A DNA stretch of 64,000 nucleotides from Hanleya hanleyi (lineage: Eukaryota; Mollusca; Polyplacophora; Lepidopleurida; Hanleyidae), in NCBI GenBank assembly GCA_036873755.1, contig JAVTVY010012634.1, positions 459,009 through 523,008 of the forward strand. The letters are read 5' to 3'. Below the pieces are notes generated by a model. That model ran no database searches, was not told the origin of the DNA, and saw only the letters and a list, made by a program, of their open reading frames with translations. Below, one piece after another: positions 1 to 10,589 of this stretch; position 1 is the stretch's first letter, and the number at the start of each line of letters is the position of its first letter. Made by a program: the position numbers and the translations under genes.

Positions 1-1
1 T

Positions 2-2299
2 CACTTTTGGTTAAAATCGATAAATGAGGCATATAATGAGGGCCAATTGTCCATCACTCAAAGGGAAGGGATAATAACCATCATTCCAAAAGCCGGAAAA
101 CCTAGAGAATACATAAAAAACTGGCGACCCATTACTTTGCTGAACTGTAGTTACAAATTGGCTTCACTTTGCATTGCTAATCGGCTTAAGGGATACTTGA
201 ACAATATAATTAATGATGATCAAAAGGGATTCATGGCTGGACGGTTTATTGGGGAAAGTACTAGACTTATTTATGATATATTGGCTAAAACTGAACAGGA
301 TGAAATCCCTGGAATGATACTTTCGGTAGATTTCGAAAAAGCATTTGACTCGGTATCCTGGTCTTTCATTGAAAAGGTGTTAATAACCTTTAATATTGGC
401 CCTTCCTTTAGAAGATGGGTGAAAACGTTTTACTTTTCCATCTTTTCTAGAATATCTGTTAATGGGTACTTGACTCAGCCTTTGTCAATTGGTAGGGGTT
501 GCCGCCAAGGGGATCCATTATCACCCTACATTTTTTTGCTTTGTGTCGAGATTTTTGCAATAATGCTACGTGCAGAGCACCAAGTAAAGGGTATTTCTAT
601 TGGTACAGAGGAGTTTAGACTGACACAATATGCGGATGATACAACATTAATTTTAGATGGTAGTGAACGTTCTCTCCGTGCCGCCCTAGACCTATTAGAC
701 AGATTTTCAAAAATATCTGGGTTAAAAATTAATATTGAAAAAACCCAGGCTATTTGGATTGGTTCTAAACGAGGCTCTACCGAAACGGTTTGTGAAGATT
801 ATGATCTAAGATGGACAGCTCAGTTTATCATTTTAGGAATACATTTTAATACAAACCTAGATGTGATGGTAGGGGAAAACTACAGGGTAAAACTGAGGGA
901 AATAAGGTTTTTGTTACAAAATTGGAAAAGGCGCAAGTTAACAGTTAATGGGAGAATTGTTGTGATCAAACAACTAGCTATTTCTAAATTAATTCATTTA
1001 CTGACAGGCCTCCCATCCCCGGATCTGGCTGTTTTAATAAAGTTAGAGAGTGATTTTTTCAAGTTTATTTGGAATGATGGTCCTGACAGAGTGTCGAGAA
1101 AAACGATGATGCAAGACTACAGTAATGGGGGGTTAAGGATGCCGAGTGTTCTATTACTAAATAAATCTTTAAAACTATCTTGGTTAAGACGACTAGTTCT
1201 AGACCCGCTTACATCATGGACGAGATTGGTAAAACAGGACATCGGAATTTTTTTGTCAAACTTATTTAAGTACGGACCTGTATACGTTGAAGTCATACTA
1301 CCCCGGGTAAGCAATGTTTTCTGGAAGGAAGTAGTTTCTTTTTGGAAAGAAATGGTTTGCGCTATAAGGATAGATACACCAGGTAAAGTTTTTTACGAGC
1401 CGTTATGGTACAATAATTACGTCAAGGTGGGCGGTGTCCCGGTGTTTTACAAGGAGTGGTCCGATAAAGGTGTTCTCTATATATTTGATCTCCTAAATGA
1501 GGACGGAAGCTTCCTTGGGTACGATGACTTCTGCGCCAGATTTGGTTTTCGTCCCTACTTTACGAGATATATGGGTATAATTATGGCTATTCGTAGTTCG
1601 TTTAAGAAATTTCTGATCTCCGAGCCAAACATTACTCGTCCATTTATTCTACCTAATATATCAGTACTTACAAAAGATACTAAGGGTGTTAAAAGTATGT
1701 ATAACACCTTTCTGGATTCTAATTATCAAAACGCCAAATCAAAAGAAAAATGGGAAAGAGAATTGGGTAAAAAAAATACGAAGTGGTGGAGTAAAGTATA
1801 CCTGATGCCTATCCGCACTACGGTAGACACGAAATTTCGATGGTTTCAATTTAGAATTACGCACAGAATCCTGAGTACAAATTCATATCTAAAAATTATT
1901 GGAATTAGAGACCAAGATAACTGTACATTTTGTGATAAGGAAAAAGAAACCATCCTTCATTTATTTTGGACCTGTACAAAAACTAAACAATTTTGGATTG
2001 AATTTGAAATGCTAATAAAGCAGAAAGTGGGGGTTCAAATACAACTCACCGCAGAATCCATTCTATTTGGTGATCTAGTCAGTACTGGTTTATTAAATTT
2101 GATAGTGCTTGTAGCCAAATTTTATATATACAAAACCCGATGTCAGAAATATAGACTTTACATATCTACTTTTAGAAGGGAATTGTTTTCATATTACCAA
2201 ACAGAACAAAATATGTACGCCATGGGCGACAAGTATAACAAATGGCCCGGTAGGTGGGGATCTTGGGTTGAATTATTTGAAGATTTGCATGGCAAGTAA
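2..2299 (+). CDS. LINE ORF2 reverse transcriptase (5' partial)
   Basis: The product copies element RNA into DNA at the target site. The frame is open from base 2, so the visible start near 47 (a TTG) is not a true start and the protein continues upstream. Visible RT blocks in order are PKAGKPREYIKNWRPITLLN, the DFEKAFD motif with its first catalytic Asp (about 330-350), RQGDPLSPYIFLL (about 505-540) and the YADD box at 629-640. After the thumb and connection region there is a C-terminal cysteine-histidine motif (CX2CX8HX4C, 1921-1970) typical of LINE ORF2. The order and the NWRPI/GF.AGR blocks suggest the L1/Tx1-like side of the LINE tree, but I cannot assign a clade firmly. No stop or frameshift breaks the 766 codons seen. 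Confidence 0.88.
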   Translation, partial: HFWLKSINEAYNEGQLSITQREGIITIIPKAGKPREYIKNWRPITLLNCSYKLASLCIANRLKGYLNNIINDDQKGFMAGRFIGESTRLIYDILAKTEQDEIPGMILSVDFEKAFDSVSWSFIEKVLITFNIGPSFRRWVKTFYFSIFSRISVNGYLTQPLSIGRGCRQGDPLSPYIFLLCVEIFAIMLRAEHQVKGISIGTEEFRLTQYADDTTLILDGSERSLRAALDLLDRFSKISGLKINIEKTQAIWIGSKRGSTETVCEDYDLRWTAQFIILGIHFNTNLDVMVGENYRVKLREIRFLLQNWKRRKLTVNGRIVVIKQLAISKLIHLLTGLPSPDLAVLIKLESDFFKFIWNDGPDRVSRKTMMQDYSNGGLRMPSVLLLNKSLKLSWLRRLVLDPLTSWTRLVKQDIGIFLSNLFKYGPVYVEVILPRVSNVFWKEVVSFWKEMVCAIRIDTPGKVFYEPLWYNNYVKVGGVPVFYKEWSDKGVLYIFDLLNEDGSFLGYDDFCARFGFRPYFTRYMGIIMAIRSSFKKFLISEPNITRPFILPNISVLTKDTKGVKSMYNTFLDSNYQNAKSKEKWERELGKKNTKWWSKVYLMPIRTTVDTKFRWFQFRITHRILSTNSYLKIIGIRDQDNCTFCDKEKETILHLFWTCTKTKQFWIEFEMLIKQKVGVQIQLTAESILFGDLVSTGLLNLIVLVAKFYIYKTRCQKYRLYISTFRRELFSYYQTEQNMYAMGDKYNKWPGRWGSWVELFEDLHGK

Positions 2300-3057
2300 A
2301 TGGTTTCCAGGTATACTGCTGTCCTTTGTGGAACCAAAATATGAAAATGAAATGTTTGAATTGAAAGCTATTTGATTCTATCCAGTCTAGTGGGCGTGAT
2401 TTGTGTATAGCTTTTGTGGTTTTATTATATTTTTTCTGTATTTATGTTTGTAAGGGTCTTTTGTAAGGGTAAGGTACCTTTTGGTCTTTGATATATGTTG
2501 GCACTTGTGGGACGTTGATGCTGGGTCGACATCGGGCCTTACAGACTAGCCTTTTGTGTTAAATGCCGTCATTTACATCTGACGACGATACAGCTCACCA
2601 ATCTCCCATGTACGAGTTGTCACAGCGAAACAGCTCACCAATTACCAGTATACGAGTTGTCAGAGCATTTCCATCATAGCTCTAGATTTGTATCTAATAC
2701 CGCTTATGCCGGTGCTAGGGGCCGTGTGGTCATATCATCCAAGTTGCCACATGAACAGGTACAATAAAGCGTACCTGAGATACAACACATATCACGAATT
2801 GCTAGATTCTTGGTATGTGCTTTAGAATAGGTTAACCAGAGGACTATTCTGTGAAGTCATGTGACGCAGTCAGTATGTCGGCACCTCTTCCCACTTCCCT
2901 TATATGTGTTGTAATACGTTCTACTTTCTGGTCACTCTTGTTTGTTTTTTTTTTGTTTTTTTTGGGGGGTTCTTTTTTGTTGTGCTTTTAATATTGTTAC
3001 ATATATATGTTTATATTCAGGTGCAAATAAAGTATGGAATTATAAAAAAAAAAAAAA
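2300..3057 (+). other. LINE 3' untranslated region, possibly with a Naiad-derived piece
   Basis: No coding sequence is recognised here. Two imperfect copies of a roughly 48-base unit (ACAGCTCACCAAT ... ACGAGTTGTCA) lie at about 2588-2670. A block at 2690-2735 (CCGCTTA..CCGG.GCTAGGGGCCGT) is close to the sequence just after the Naiad stop codon at 10201-10245. The stretch ends in an AATAAA-like signal and the A-run. Confidence 0.5.
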
Positions 3058-4553
3058 AATATAGAGAGCCAAGAAGAATAAATCTGAAGGCCGACCAGAA
3101 GATAGTCCTGTCTGCATTAGAACAGTACGTTATTGATTGGTCTAAGCGAGAAAAAGCTGAACCTACAGTACTCGCTGATTGGCTGGACCTCACCAAGAGC
3201 AAAGTCGTTGAAACAATCCGCCATATTGACAGAAGTACTCTTCCCCAAGCAAAACAAGTACTGAGAAGCCTCAATTCGCAAGAAGTTCTAGCAAATCTCC
3301 AGAGTAAATTCGTCATAGTCCCAGCAGACAAAGCTCCGAATAATATAATATTCATATGTAAATATTACTATTACCAGGTGCTGGTTAAAGAATTGAGTGT
3401 AGACATATCTTCATCAAATACGTCTACTTACTCCCAAACTGCATTTACTCTTGAAGATTTATTTAACAATCACAAAAAGTTTCTCAGGGAAAGAGGTATT
3501 TGTCTTCCAACCAATCATAACGACATACCAAAAATATACTGGACTCCCAAAATGCATAAATCACCATACAAAGCTAGATTCATAGCTGGTTGTAGAAGCT
3601 GCACCACCAAGCTTCTTTCAACCCTGTTGACGAGGGTCCTTCACGAGGTAAAAGCATTTTGGGAAAGGTATTGCGCCACTGTTTCTAAGAACTCTGGCGT
3701 TGAATGTATGTGGATATTGATAAAACTCAAAATGTCTTACGGAAGAACTTGATGCTAAAGGGCGCATACCGTACAGACATGTATCCACATGGGATTTCTC
3801 GGCTCTCTATACTACAATCCTTCATCAGGGCATTATTGACCGTCTAAGTTCATTAAAATATATGTGTTCAAGAAAACTGATCGTAGATATATTAACGTCG
3901 GAAGCCATAAAGCATTCTTTAGTTCGACTACATACAAAAGATATAATTCATGGGATGTTTCTTTGGTTATGGAGTTGCTTGAATATCTCAATAAAAATAT
4001 CTATGTGAAATTTGGCAACACAATATATCAGCAGCATATAGGTATTTCAATGGGTACTAATTGCGCACCCATGTTGGCCGACCTATATCTGTTCTTTTAT
4101 GAATATGACTACATGCAGGCGCTTTCAAAAACCGATTCGTTCAAAGCCCGTTCCTTCTCATTCACCAAACGCTATATAGACGATATTCTCGCTGTGGATA
4201 ATCGACGCAGTGAAGGATATATATATCCGCCTTCACTGGATTTGAAGGAAACTACAGATAGCCCCATAGCCACATGTTATTTTGATCTCTATCTCTATAA
4301 AAATGAAGCGGGCATTCTCTCTCGTCGACTTTATGACAAAAGAGATGATTACAATTCCGACATCGTAAACTATCCCTTTCTGGATAGTAATATTACAATG
4401 GGACCTGCATATGGCATATCTCGCTTAGTAGCATTTGCTAGATCCTATGTTAAATGTGCTCCTCATGGTACTCATATGAACAGTCTCAATCAAAGCGTGA
4501 TTGAAATACATCATTCTTTAGGTGACGACTTTACAACTAATATTATGGATTAA
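3058..4553 (+). pseudogene. Broken Penelope-like reverse transcriptase
   Basis: The frame opens in the fingers region (KYREPRRINLKADQK) and shows DKAPNNIIFICKYYY, then IPKIYWTPKMHKSPYKARFI. A one-base insertion near 3719 (TTGATAAAACTC against TTGAAAAACTC in copy 2) shifts the frame and ends it at 3752. A compensating one-base loss near 3858 reopens the original frame, giving a block at 3864-4553 with MGTNCAPMLADLYLF and the RYIDDILAVDN catalytic box (about 4170-4202). Next to that box about 12 bases are missing and two are added. The C-terminus is replaced by readthrough of the 3' untranslated region. The copy is non-functional. Confidence 0.85.
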
Positions 4554-4796
4554 GAATACTGATCAGCGATACGAATTTGATATTTTTGGAACATCATGAT
4601 GTCTTGCCGGCATCATTGAAAACTGTTGACCGCTTCTCTCTTGCAGGAAACAAACCTATGTTTATGTATACTAAGATTGTCGTTTTCAATTTGGTGCTAA
4701 TACTGTTACATGGAATATGGAATAGGTCTTTGGATTATGGACGCGGACATTCTCTAATGGACGACGGGTGGATTATGAATGATGGACTAGACGCTT
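3058..4796 (+). mobile_element. Naiad-type Penelope-like element, copy 1, 5'-truncated
   Basis: This is a second, defective copy of the element at 7600-10589. Similarity starts at AAATATAGAGAGCC directly after the LINE A-run and ends at GACGCTT (4796), as in copy 2 at 10589. The GIY-YIG and CxC parts are absent. By eye it is about nine-tenths or more identical to copy 2 over the shared part, so both are fairly young. A block after codon TGT (about 4455) is deleted: copy 1 jumps from the 'VKC' codons to the 3' untranslated sequence, losing the C-terminal residues that copy 2 has. Confidence 0.8.
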
Positions 4797-5369
4797 TTAA
4801 TTAAGGGCTTCTACATACAACACATATTGCTAGTTAAATAAGGTGGTCAAACAAAATCACACAAACAATGTTGATTCAATTTCAACAATTTTATTTAGCA
4901 AAATAACACGAACTGGTATATACAGCTGACAAGCGTACAATGCCGAGCAATGTTAGATTCATGGTTAGATCTTCTAAGAAAGAATGTTTTGCAAGAGCAA
5001 ACAATAATAAAGGCAACATATAGTTTTCGTTATTTAGAATCACACTGTCTACTTATCAAGTATAATGGCATGGTTTATTGAAACTCAATGTTCCTTTCTA
5101 CATATATATACATTAGCTTTCTTTCTTGAGGACCGACCTACAATGTAATTTAGATACATTTTATGGATATTGTAATTCATGGAAGTCAATTATCAAAACC
5201 AAGGTTGTAATATGTGGAAGCAGAGAAAAGGAAAAGTTAAATTTCAATGTATAGGTCATGACAATATTGATATATCAGACGACTTTATAAGTACTTAGGA
5301 AAAGTATTCACAAGGTAAAAAAGTTTTGTAAAAGCTAAAAAATAAATAATAGACAGCGCGAATACTCTC
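4797..5369. other. Intergenic, nothing recognised
   Basis: The sequence is AT-rich with no coding frame, RNA gene or repeat that I can name. TACAACACATAT occurs at 4814 and also near 2783, on either side of Naiad copy 1, which may be chance or a remnant of a tandem arrangement. Confidence 0.4.
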
Positions 5370-5520
5370 TAAAAACAGTTGCGTACCAAAAGTACACAAA
5401 ATGTGTACTCTAGGTACACATCGCTGTAACAAAATCACTGTGTAGCTGTGATACACAACTTGTGTAGAAAAAGTACAATTTTTTTGTAGATGTGCAATTT
5501 TGTACACAACTGTTTTTTTT
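5370..5520. repeat. Small foldback element (MITE-like)
   Basis: The ends are inverted: AAAAACAGTTGCGTAC at the left and GTACACAACTGTTTTTT at the right. The interior is full of GTACAC/GTGTAC words that can pair. It is about 150 bp with no coding capacity. I did not identify a target duplication. Confidence 0.4.
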
Positions 5521-5830
5521 CAGAATCAGAATCAGAATCAATTTATTATACCAAACATCCCAGTTGGGACAGTGCATAAAACTAACAGACAATAAAGTAG
5601 AGTCAGAGTAGAGCTTTGTTTTTATAACGCTCAGAGATTAGATTTCATAACATCCCTATTGATTTACAACGTATGTTATTTGATAAAAAGAAAGCACCAC
5701 TGTTTTGAAATTTGGGGAACTGAAGATACAGGTATTATAGAAAAGACAAATTTCTTAACGCAAATACTATCAGTTAGTACCCCACAGTTCATGCTGATGG
5801 ATAATTAGGGCGGTATCCTTTGGAAATTAT
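5518..5830 (-). mobile_element. LINE 3' tail fragment
   Basis: Read on the minus strand, a short 3' untranslated piece ends in AATAAATTGATTCTGATTCTG followed by an A-run. This microsatellite-like terminus is usual for truncated LINEs of the CR1/jockey group. No ORF2 coding sequence is visible upstream. Confidence 0.45.
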
Positions 5831-7139
5831 TATTAAATGTAGAACTGCTGGATTTTGGCGAAAACGGGGGGGGGGGGGGATTCAAAATAAGTAGAAAATT
5901 GTCTTAATTCTGATTTCTGTTGTATCGGGGGTAGTTGAGGAAAGTAGGGCAAAACGAAACTTTCGACACTCCGTTAGGTTTGACTAATGCCAGTTGGATT
6001 CTGTAAATAAACGGCTTATAGTACCTGCACATATAATTTTCCAAATTATATTGACACCATGCAGGTACTTTCCGGTATAAGAAAATATCAAAATTTTCAC
6101 CCATTGTTCCGTTTTGCTTCATGTGTTTGGGCAAATGGCATCCCTCTTGGGACATATTGTTGTTGATGTTCCGGACGTTCCTCCTCTCAGACTAGGAACA
6201 CCCTCTTACAGAGGTATTTAGAAGCTTGCATTAATCCCGCCGCTTACTACGGTGGTCGAGACAGGGTCAGTAGTGATCGAGGTCCCGTGCTGTGCAGGTT
6301 GTGCATGTAACTTATTTACAGTGCCTTGACACCTATATAATGGCCCTTATAGTTCCATTTTGCCCCACTGAAATACTGATGCAAAAATTTTACATAAATT
6401 CTAATAAAACTATCTTCATCTCAAAATAAATCAAGAAACCTCCATCAATTACCTTGGTAGGACCAAAGAATTGAATGCATGAGAGTGACAAACTACCAAA
6501 GTCCGAACAAAACATACAACAACAACATGGAACATTGACGGACTGCTTATAAAGAATCGGATTTCCCCGGCAGGGAAAAACGAACCTCCCGCGTCAAACG
6601 AGGGTAGTACTCACACTCTTGGTAAAAATTTATACAACAGTTCAATGGATAAAATCATGACGAAACAAAAACCTGTTCGTTTAGAGTACATCACAATAGG
6701 CTCACATACCGACCGAACAAAACAGAATGTTGGGAGCCAATAAAAGCCCACATCAAACACACCGGGTCGCAACTCAAAGTTTGTGTGGAAACGCAATATT
6801 GAATACACACTGACCTAATGCAGGACTGTGTTATTAGTTAAACATGAGAATTTCATAAAGACTTCTAGAAAAACATCGTCAGACGATCATTTCAAGAGAA
6901 TTTAAAATCTCCGCCAAAAATCAATATTTAGCGACGTACGTCCGAAGAAACTAAACACGTGGCCGACTCAAAGGAGTCCAACATTCGCCCCAACAAATAG
7001 ATCGGGAAGGGAATTAAATAAACTATGTCCAGATTTAACCGGCAACGGAGAAAATAGACACACGACGTTGATCATTAGCTTTCTTCTTTTTAGAAGAAAC
7101 ATGTGGTACCGATAGACAGAGGCGAAAATAACATGTGGC
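5831..7139. other. Intergenic, no supported gene
   Basis: It holds a G-run of about 12 near 5868 and scattered short frames with no recognisable product. The part from about 6950 upward may be the degraded downstream part of the gag-like remnant on the minus strand. Confidence 0.35.
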
Positions 7140-7603
7140 AAAGAATTCTTTTATCTGACGACGACAATGGAATGCACCGGAAAGACCGACTTGGCCTTTG
7201 TTAAGCCGAACAAAAGAACGGGTTTGGGATCAACCGTAGACAATGAAGCTCCGGTACGGGTCAAACTGTCTAACAACCTAGAAATATCTTCGTGTAGAAT
7301 AGACCCGCTTGGCTAAATATAAACCAACCCGGGCGAAACTGGATCTTGACCAACTCGGTCAAGATTCTCAATACATTTCATATCAATGACCAAAGAAATT
7401 TCTAAAACCCGTCTGTCGACCTCCGAAATAGACGGGACATCACAAGCATGTAAAAGATAAGCACCACGAGCTTGGGCATAACTCCTCCAAGCCGTCGGAT
7501 CCCATAATACACATTCCGCGCACGTGGACGCACGATAACACAACTCTTTACAAGAAAAACAAGCCGTGTGAGCGTCTAAAGGGGACAATTTTTTCCCCGC
7601 ACG
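7140..7603 (-). pseudogene. Gag-like zinc-binding retroelement remnant
   Basis: On the minus strand, a frame at 7603-7313 reads KLSPLDAHTACFSCKELC, then TCAECVLWDPTAWRSYAQAR, with CX2C pairs. This resembles the cysteine-rich gag-like ORF of some invertebrate DIRS or other retroelements (a similarity recalled, not searched). It ends at a stop at 7313. A further coding-looking piece in another frame (SRLLDSLTRTGASLSTVDPK) lies at about 7290-7150. No RT, RNase H or recombinase is joined to it. Naiad copy 2 begins at its upstream edge, so the Naiad probably inserted here. Confidence 0.35.
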
Positions 7604-7608
7604 TAGTT

Positions 7609-10198
7609 TCTACTACAAACTGTATTTACTTAGTTTCCTGTAAGAAGTGTGGTCAACAGTATGTTGGCAAGACCACCCAAAGACTCCATCTTAGGGTGAA
7701 CGGTCACAGAAAATCCGTTAGGAAAAAAGCAATTGCTTATAGGTAGGCATTTTTCTGGACCCGACCACGGCTGGGATAACTTTAGTATTCAGATCATAGA
7801 CGTCGTCTATCCATCTACTAAGGATTCCCCCTTTGGATTTGAGAGAAAAATCCGAGAGCGGGAATTATTCTGGATGCTAGAACTTGGGTCGGTGTTTCCG
7901 TTTGGTTTAAATGATAATGTCAGTGGGTTCGGCAATGCTACAAACCGCCGTTCAAATATATCCAACATTACCCAACTATTTAAACCCCATCAACGGAGAC
8001 AACGCAGCCATGGTTGGCGAAAGTTTAATAGTTCGATGATTCACGATCATATCACTTTAAATTACTTAGTGGGTTTAACTAACGCACCCAATAGTATACA
8101 TAGCTTACGTACAGTTCTGTATGCGTTACCTCTGAGAGCTTTAAATCAAATAGCCAGAGATATACAGCAATCTGCGTCTTCAGGAAATATAATACCATGC
8201 AAAATCAGTAAAGTATGTCAAGATATAGCGTATTTTCGGTTGTATCGTCCGGTGAACATAATCGAGACATCTCGGGATCGGCTTTTCTTGAAACTCAACT
8301 ACTTAGATAAGGGGCTGGACATCATTAATTTACCTCGAATCCTGAATGATCCAGAGGTACGCAACGCTGTACCAAACTATTTCAAGTTCACAGAGCCTCC
8401 TTGCATTTCATATAAGTATACTAAATCTATAGCCACCAAAATATTCAATTACTCCGGTGCTGTCAGGGAGTTTGACTGGAACTTATACACGTCAGGAGGC
8501 TATAGTTGTGATTGTGAATTGTCGAACTTTATCTATACACCATGCAAACATATTGTGACTGGTGACCTTGATGTGGTGAGTGATAAGGATCTGAAATTAC
8601 TCCTGATGAAAGGACCTAAATATAGAGAGCCAAGAAGAATAAATCTGAAGGCGGACCAGAAGATAGTCCTGACTGCATTAGAACAGTACGTTATTGATTG
8701 GTCTAAGCGAGAAAAAGTTGAACCTACAGTACTCGCTGATTGGCTGGACCTCACCAAGAGCAAGGTCGTTGAAACAATCCGCCATATTGACAGAAGTACT
8801 CTTCCCCAAGCAAAACAAGTACTGAGAAACCTCAATTCGCAAGAAGTTCTAGCAAATCTCCAGAGTAAATTCGTCATAGTCCCAGCAGACAAAGCTCCGA
8901 ATAATATAATATTCATATGTAAATATTACTATTACCAGGTGCTGGTTAAAGAATTGAATGTAGACATATCTTTATCAAATACATCTACTTACTCCCAAAC
9001 TGCATTTACTCTGGAAGATTTATTTAACAATCACAAAAAGTTTCTCAGGGAAAGAGGTATTTGTCTTCCAACCAATCATAGCGACATACCAAAAATATAC
9101 TGGACTCCCAGAATGCATAAATCACCATACAAAGCTAGATTCATAGCTGGTTCTAGAAGCTGCACCACCAAGCTTCTTTCAACCCTATTGACGAGGGCCC
9201 TTCAGGAGGTAAAAGCATTTTGGGAAAGGTATTGCGCCACTATTTTCAAGAACTCTGGCGTTGAATGTATGTGGATATTGAAAAACTCAAAATGTCTTAC
9301 GGAAGAACTTGATGCTAAAGGTCACATACCGTACAGACATGTATCCACATGGGATTTCTCGACTCTCTATACTACAATCCCTCATCAGGACCTTATTGAC
9401 CGTATAAGTTCATTAATAGTATCTGTGTTCAAGAAAACTGATCGTAGATATATTAATGTCGGAAGCCATAAAGCATTCTTTAGCTCGACTACATACAAGA
9501 GATATCATTCATGGGATGTTTCTTTGTTTATAGAGTTGCTTGAATTTCTCATTAAAAATATCTATGTGAAATTTGGCAACACAATATATCAGCAGCATAT
9601 AGGTATTCCAATGGGTACTAATTGTGCACCCCTGTTGGCTGACCTGTATCTGTTCTCTTATGAATATGACTATATGCTGGCGCTTTCAAAAACCGATCCA
9701 CTCAAAGCCCGTTCCTTCTCATTCACCAAACGCTATATAGACGATCTTCTCGCTGTGGATAATCGCTATATAAATGACGCAGTGAAGGATATATATCCAC
9801 CTTCACTGGATTTGAAGGAAACTACAGATAGCCCTACAGGCACATCTTATTTAGATCTCTATCTCTATAAAAATGAAGCGGGCATTCTCTCTCGTCGACT
9901 TTATGACAAAAGAGATGATTACAATTTCGACATCGTAAACTATCCCTTTCTGGATAGTAATATTCCAGTGGGACCTGCATATGGCGTATACATATCTCGC
10001 TTAGTAGCATTTGCTAGATCCTGTGTTAAATGTGATGATTTTAATCAACGTCACAAAACATTGTTGCAGAAACTTATAAAACAGGGCTATTCCACCAAGC
10101 GCCTCCACTCAAAGTTTCTCAAATTTGGCGATACATATCGCATGCTGATAGCAAAATACGAACGTAGCGTGCAAGATCTATGGCGCTACGTTTCGTAA
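7609..10198 (+). pseudogene. Naiad polyprotein: GIY-YIG endonuclease, CxC linker, RT (one frameshift)
   Basis: The endonuclease starts in frame at 7609-7743 with NCIYLVSCKKCGQQYVGKTT, then LRVNGHRKS; the CX2C and the His are part of the CCHH set of PLE endonucleases. A 4-base duplication (TAGG TAGG at about 7738-7746) then breaks the frame. The remainder (RHFSGPDHGWDNF ...) is open from about 7745 to 10198. The CxC linker is C-D-C at 8507-8515, followed by TPCKHI. RT landmarks are DKAPNNIIFICKYYY (about 8887), PKIYWTPRMHKSPYKARF (about 9089), WDFSTLYTTIPH with catalytic Asp (about 9349), IPMGTNCAPLLADLYLF (about 9604) and the YIDD box (about 9733). The C-terminus is SVQDLWRYVS. No in-frame TGA is present, so this is not one of the selenocysteine-coding Naiads. 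A single 4-base change separates it from an open protein. Confidence 0.85.
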
Positions 10199-10589
10199 CT
10201 TGTGTCTAATTCCGCTTAACCCGGGGCTAGGGGCCGTATGAACCCATGTACTTCAAGATCCTCATGGTACTCATATGAACAGTCACAATCAAAGCGTGAC
10301 TGAGGTACATCATTTTTAGATGACGACTCTATAACGAATATTATGGATTAAGAATACTGATCAGCGATACGGATTTGATATTTTGGAACATCATGATGTC
10401 TTGCCGGCATCATTGAAAATTGTTGACCGCTTCTCTCTTGCAGGAAACAAGCCTATGTTTATGTATACTTTTGTCTTTTTGAATTTGGTGCTAATACTGT
10501 TATATGGAAATGGAATAGGTCTTCGGATTATGGACGCGGATATTCTCTAATGGACGACGGCTGGATTATGAATGACGGACTAGACGCTT
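10199..10589 (+). other. Naiad 3' untranslated region
   Basis: This stretch is shared with copy 1 (4456-4796), including CATCATGATGTCTTGCCGGC and the end block GGACTAGACGCTT. It begins with a GC-rich block, CCGCTTAACCCGGGGCTAGG, that also occurs in similar form at 2690-2735. Confidence 0.7.

Larger units (their letters stand above)
1..3059 (+). mobile_element. Non-LTR retrotransposon (LINE), 3' part
   Basis: This is a LINE-type element cut by the left edge of the window. It has an open reverse-transcriptase frame, a roughly 750 bp 3' untranslated region, an AATAAA-type signal near 3025 and an A-run at 3045-3059. The apurinic-type endonuclease expected upstream is outside the window. The intact frame suggests recent activity. 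The region around 2690-2735 resembles the 3' region of the Naiad element near 10201-10245, so part of this untranslated stretch may belong to a nested or tandem Naiad fragment rather than to the LINE. Confidence 0.8.
7600..10589 (+). mobile_element. Naiad-type Penelope-like element, copy 2
   Basis: The element has a permuted domain order: GIY-YIG endonuclease, CxC linker, then telomerase-like RT. This is the published hallmark of the Naiad/Chlamys group, which is common in invertebrates. The 5' edge is near the start of the GIY-YIG domain, so the copy is probably slightly truncated. The 3' untranslated region runs from 10199 to about 10589, where similarity to copy 1 stops. I could not define a target-site duplication or a pseudo-LTR with certainty. 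Confidence 0.85.

Noticed and set aside
2560..2650. Hammerhead ribozyme (CTGACGA ... GAAAC) near the Naiad-like block
   Set aside because: The core words are present, but I could not pair stems II and III convincingly, and Naiads are reported to lack hammerhead motifs.
4577..4804. 75-codon ORF after Naiad copy 1
   Set aside because: It lies in the Naiad 3' untranslated region, shared with 10360-10589 where the frame is not kept.
7733..10198. Selenocysteine-coding Naiad as in clams
   Set aside because: No in-frame TGA interrupts the conserved domains and no SECIS-like element could be supported.
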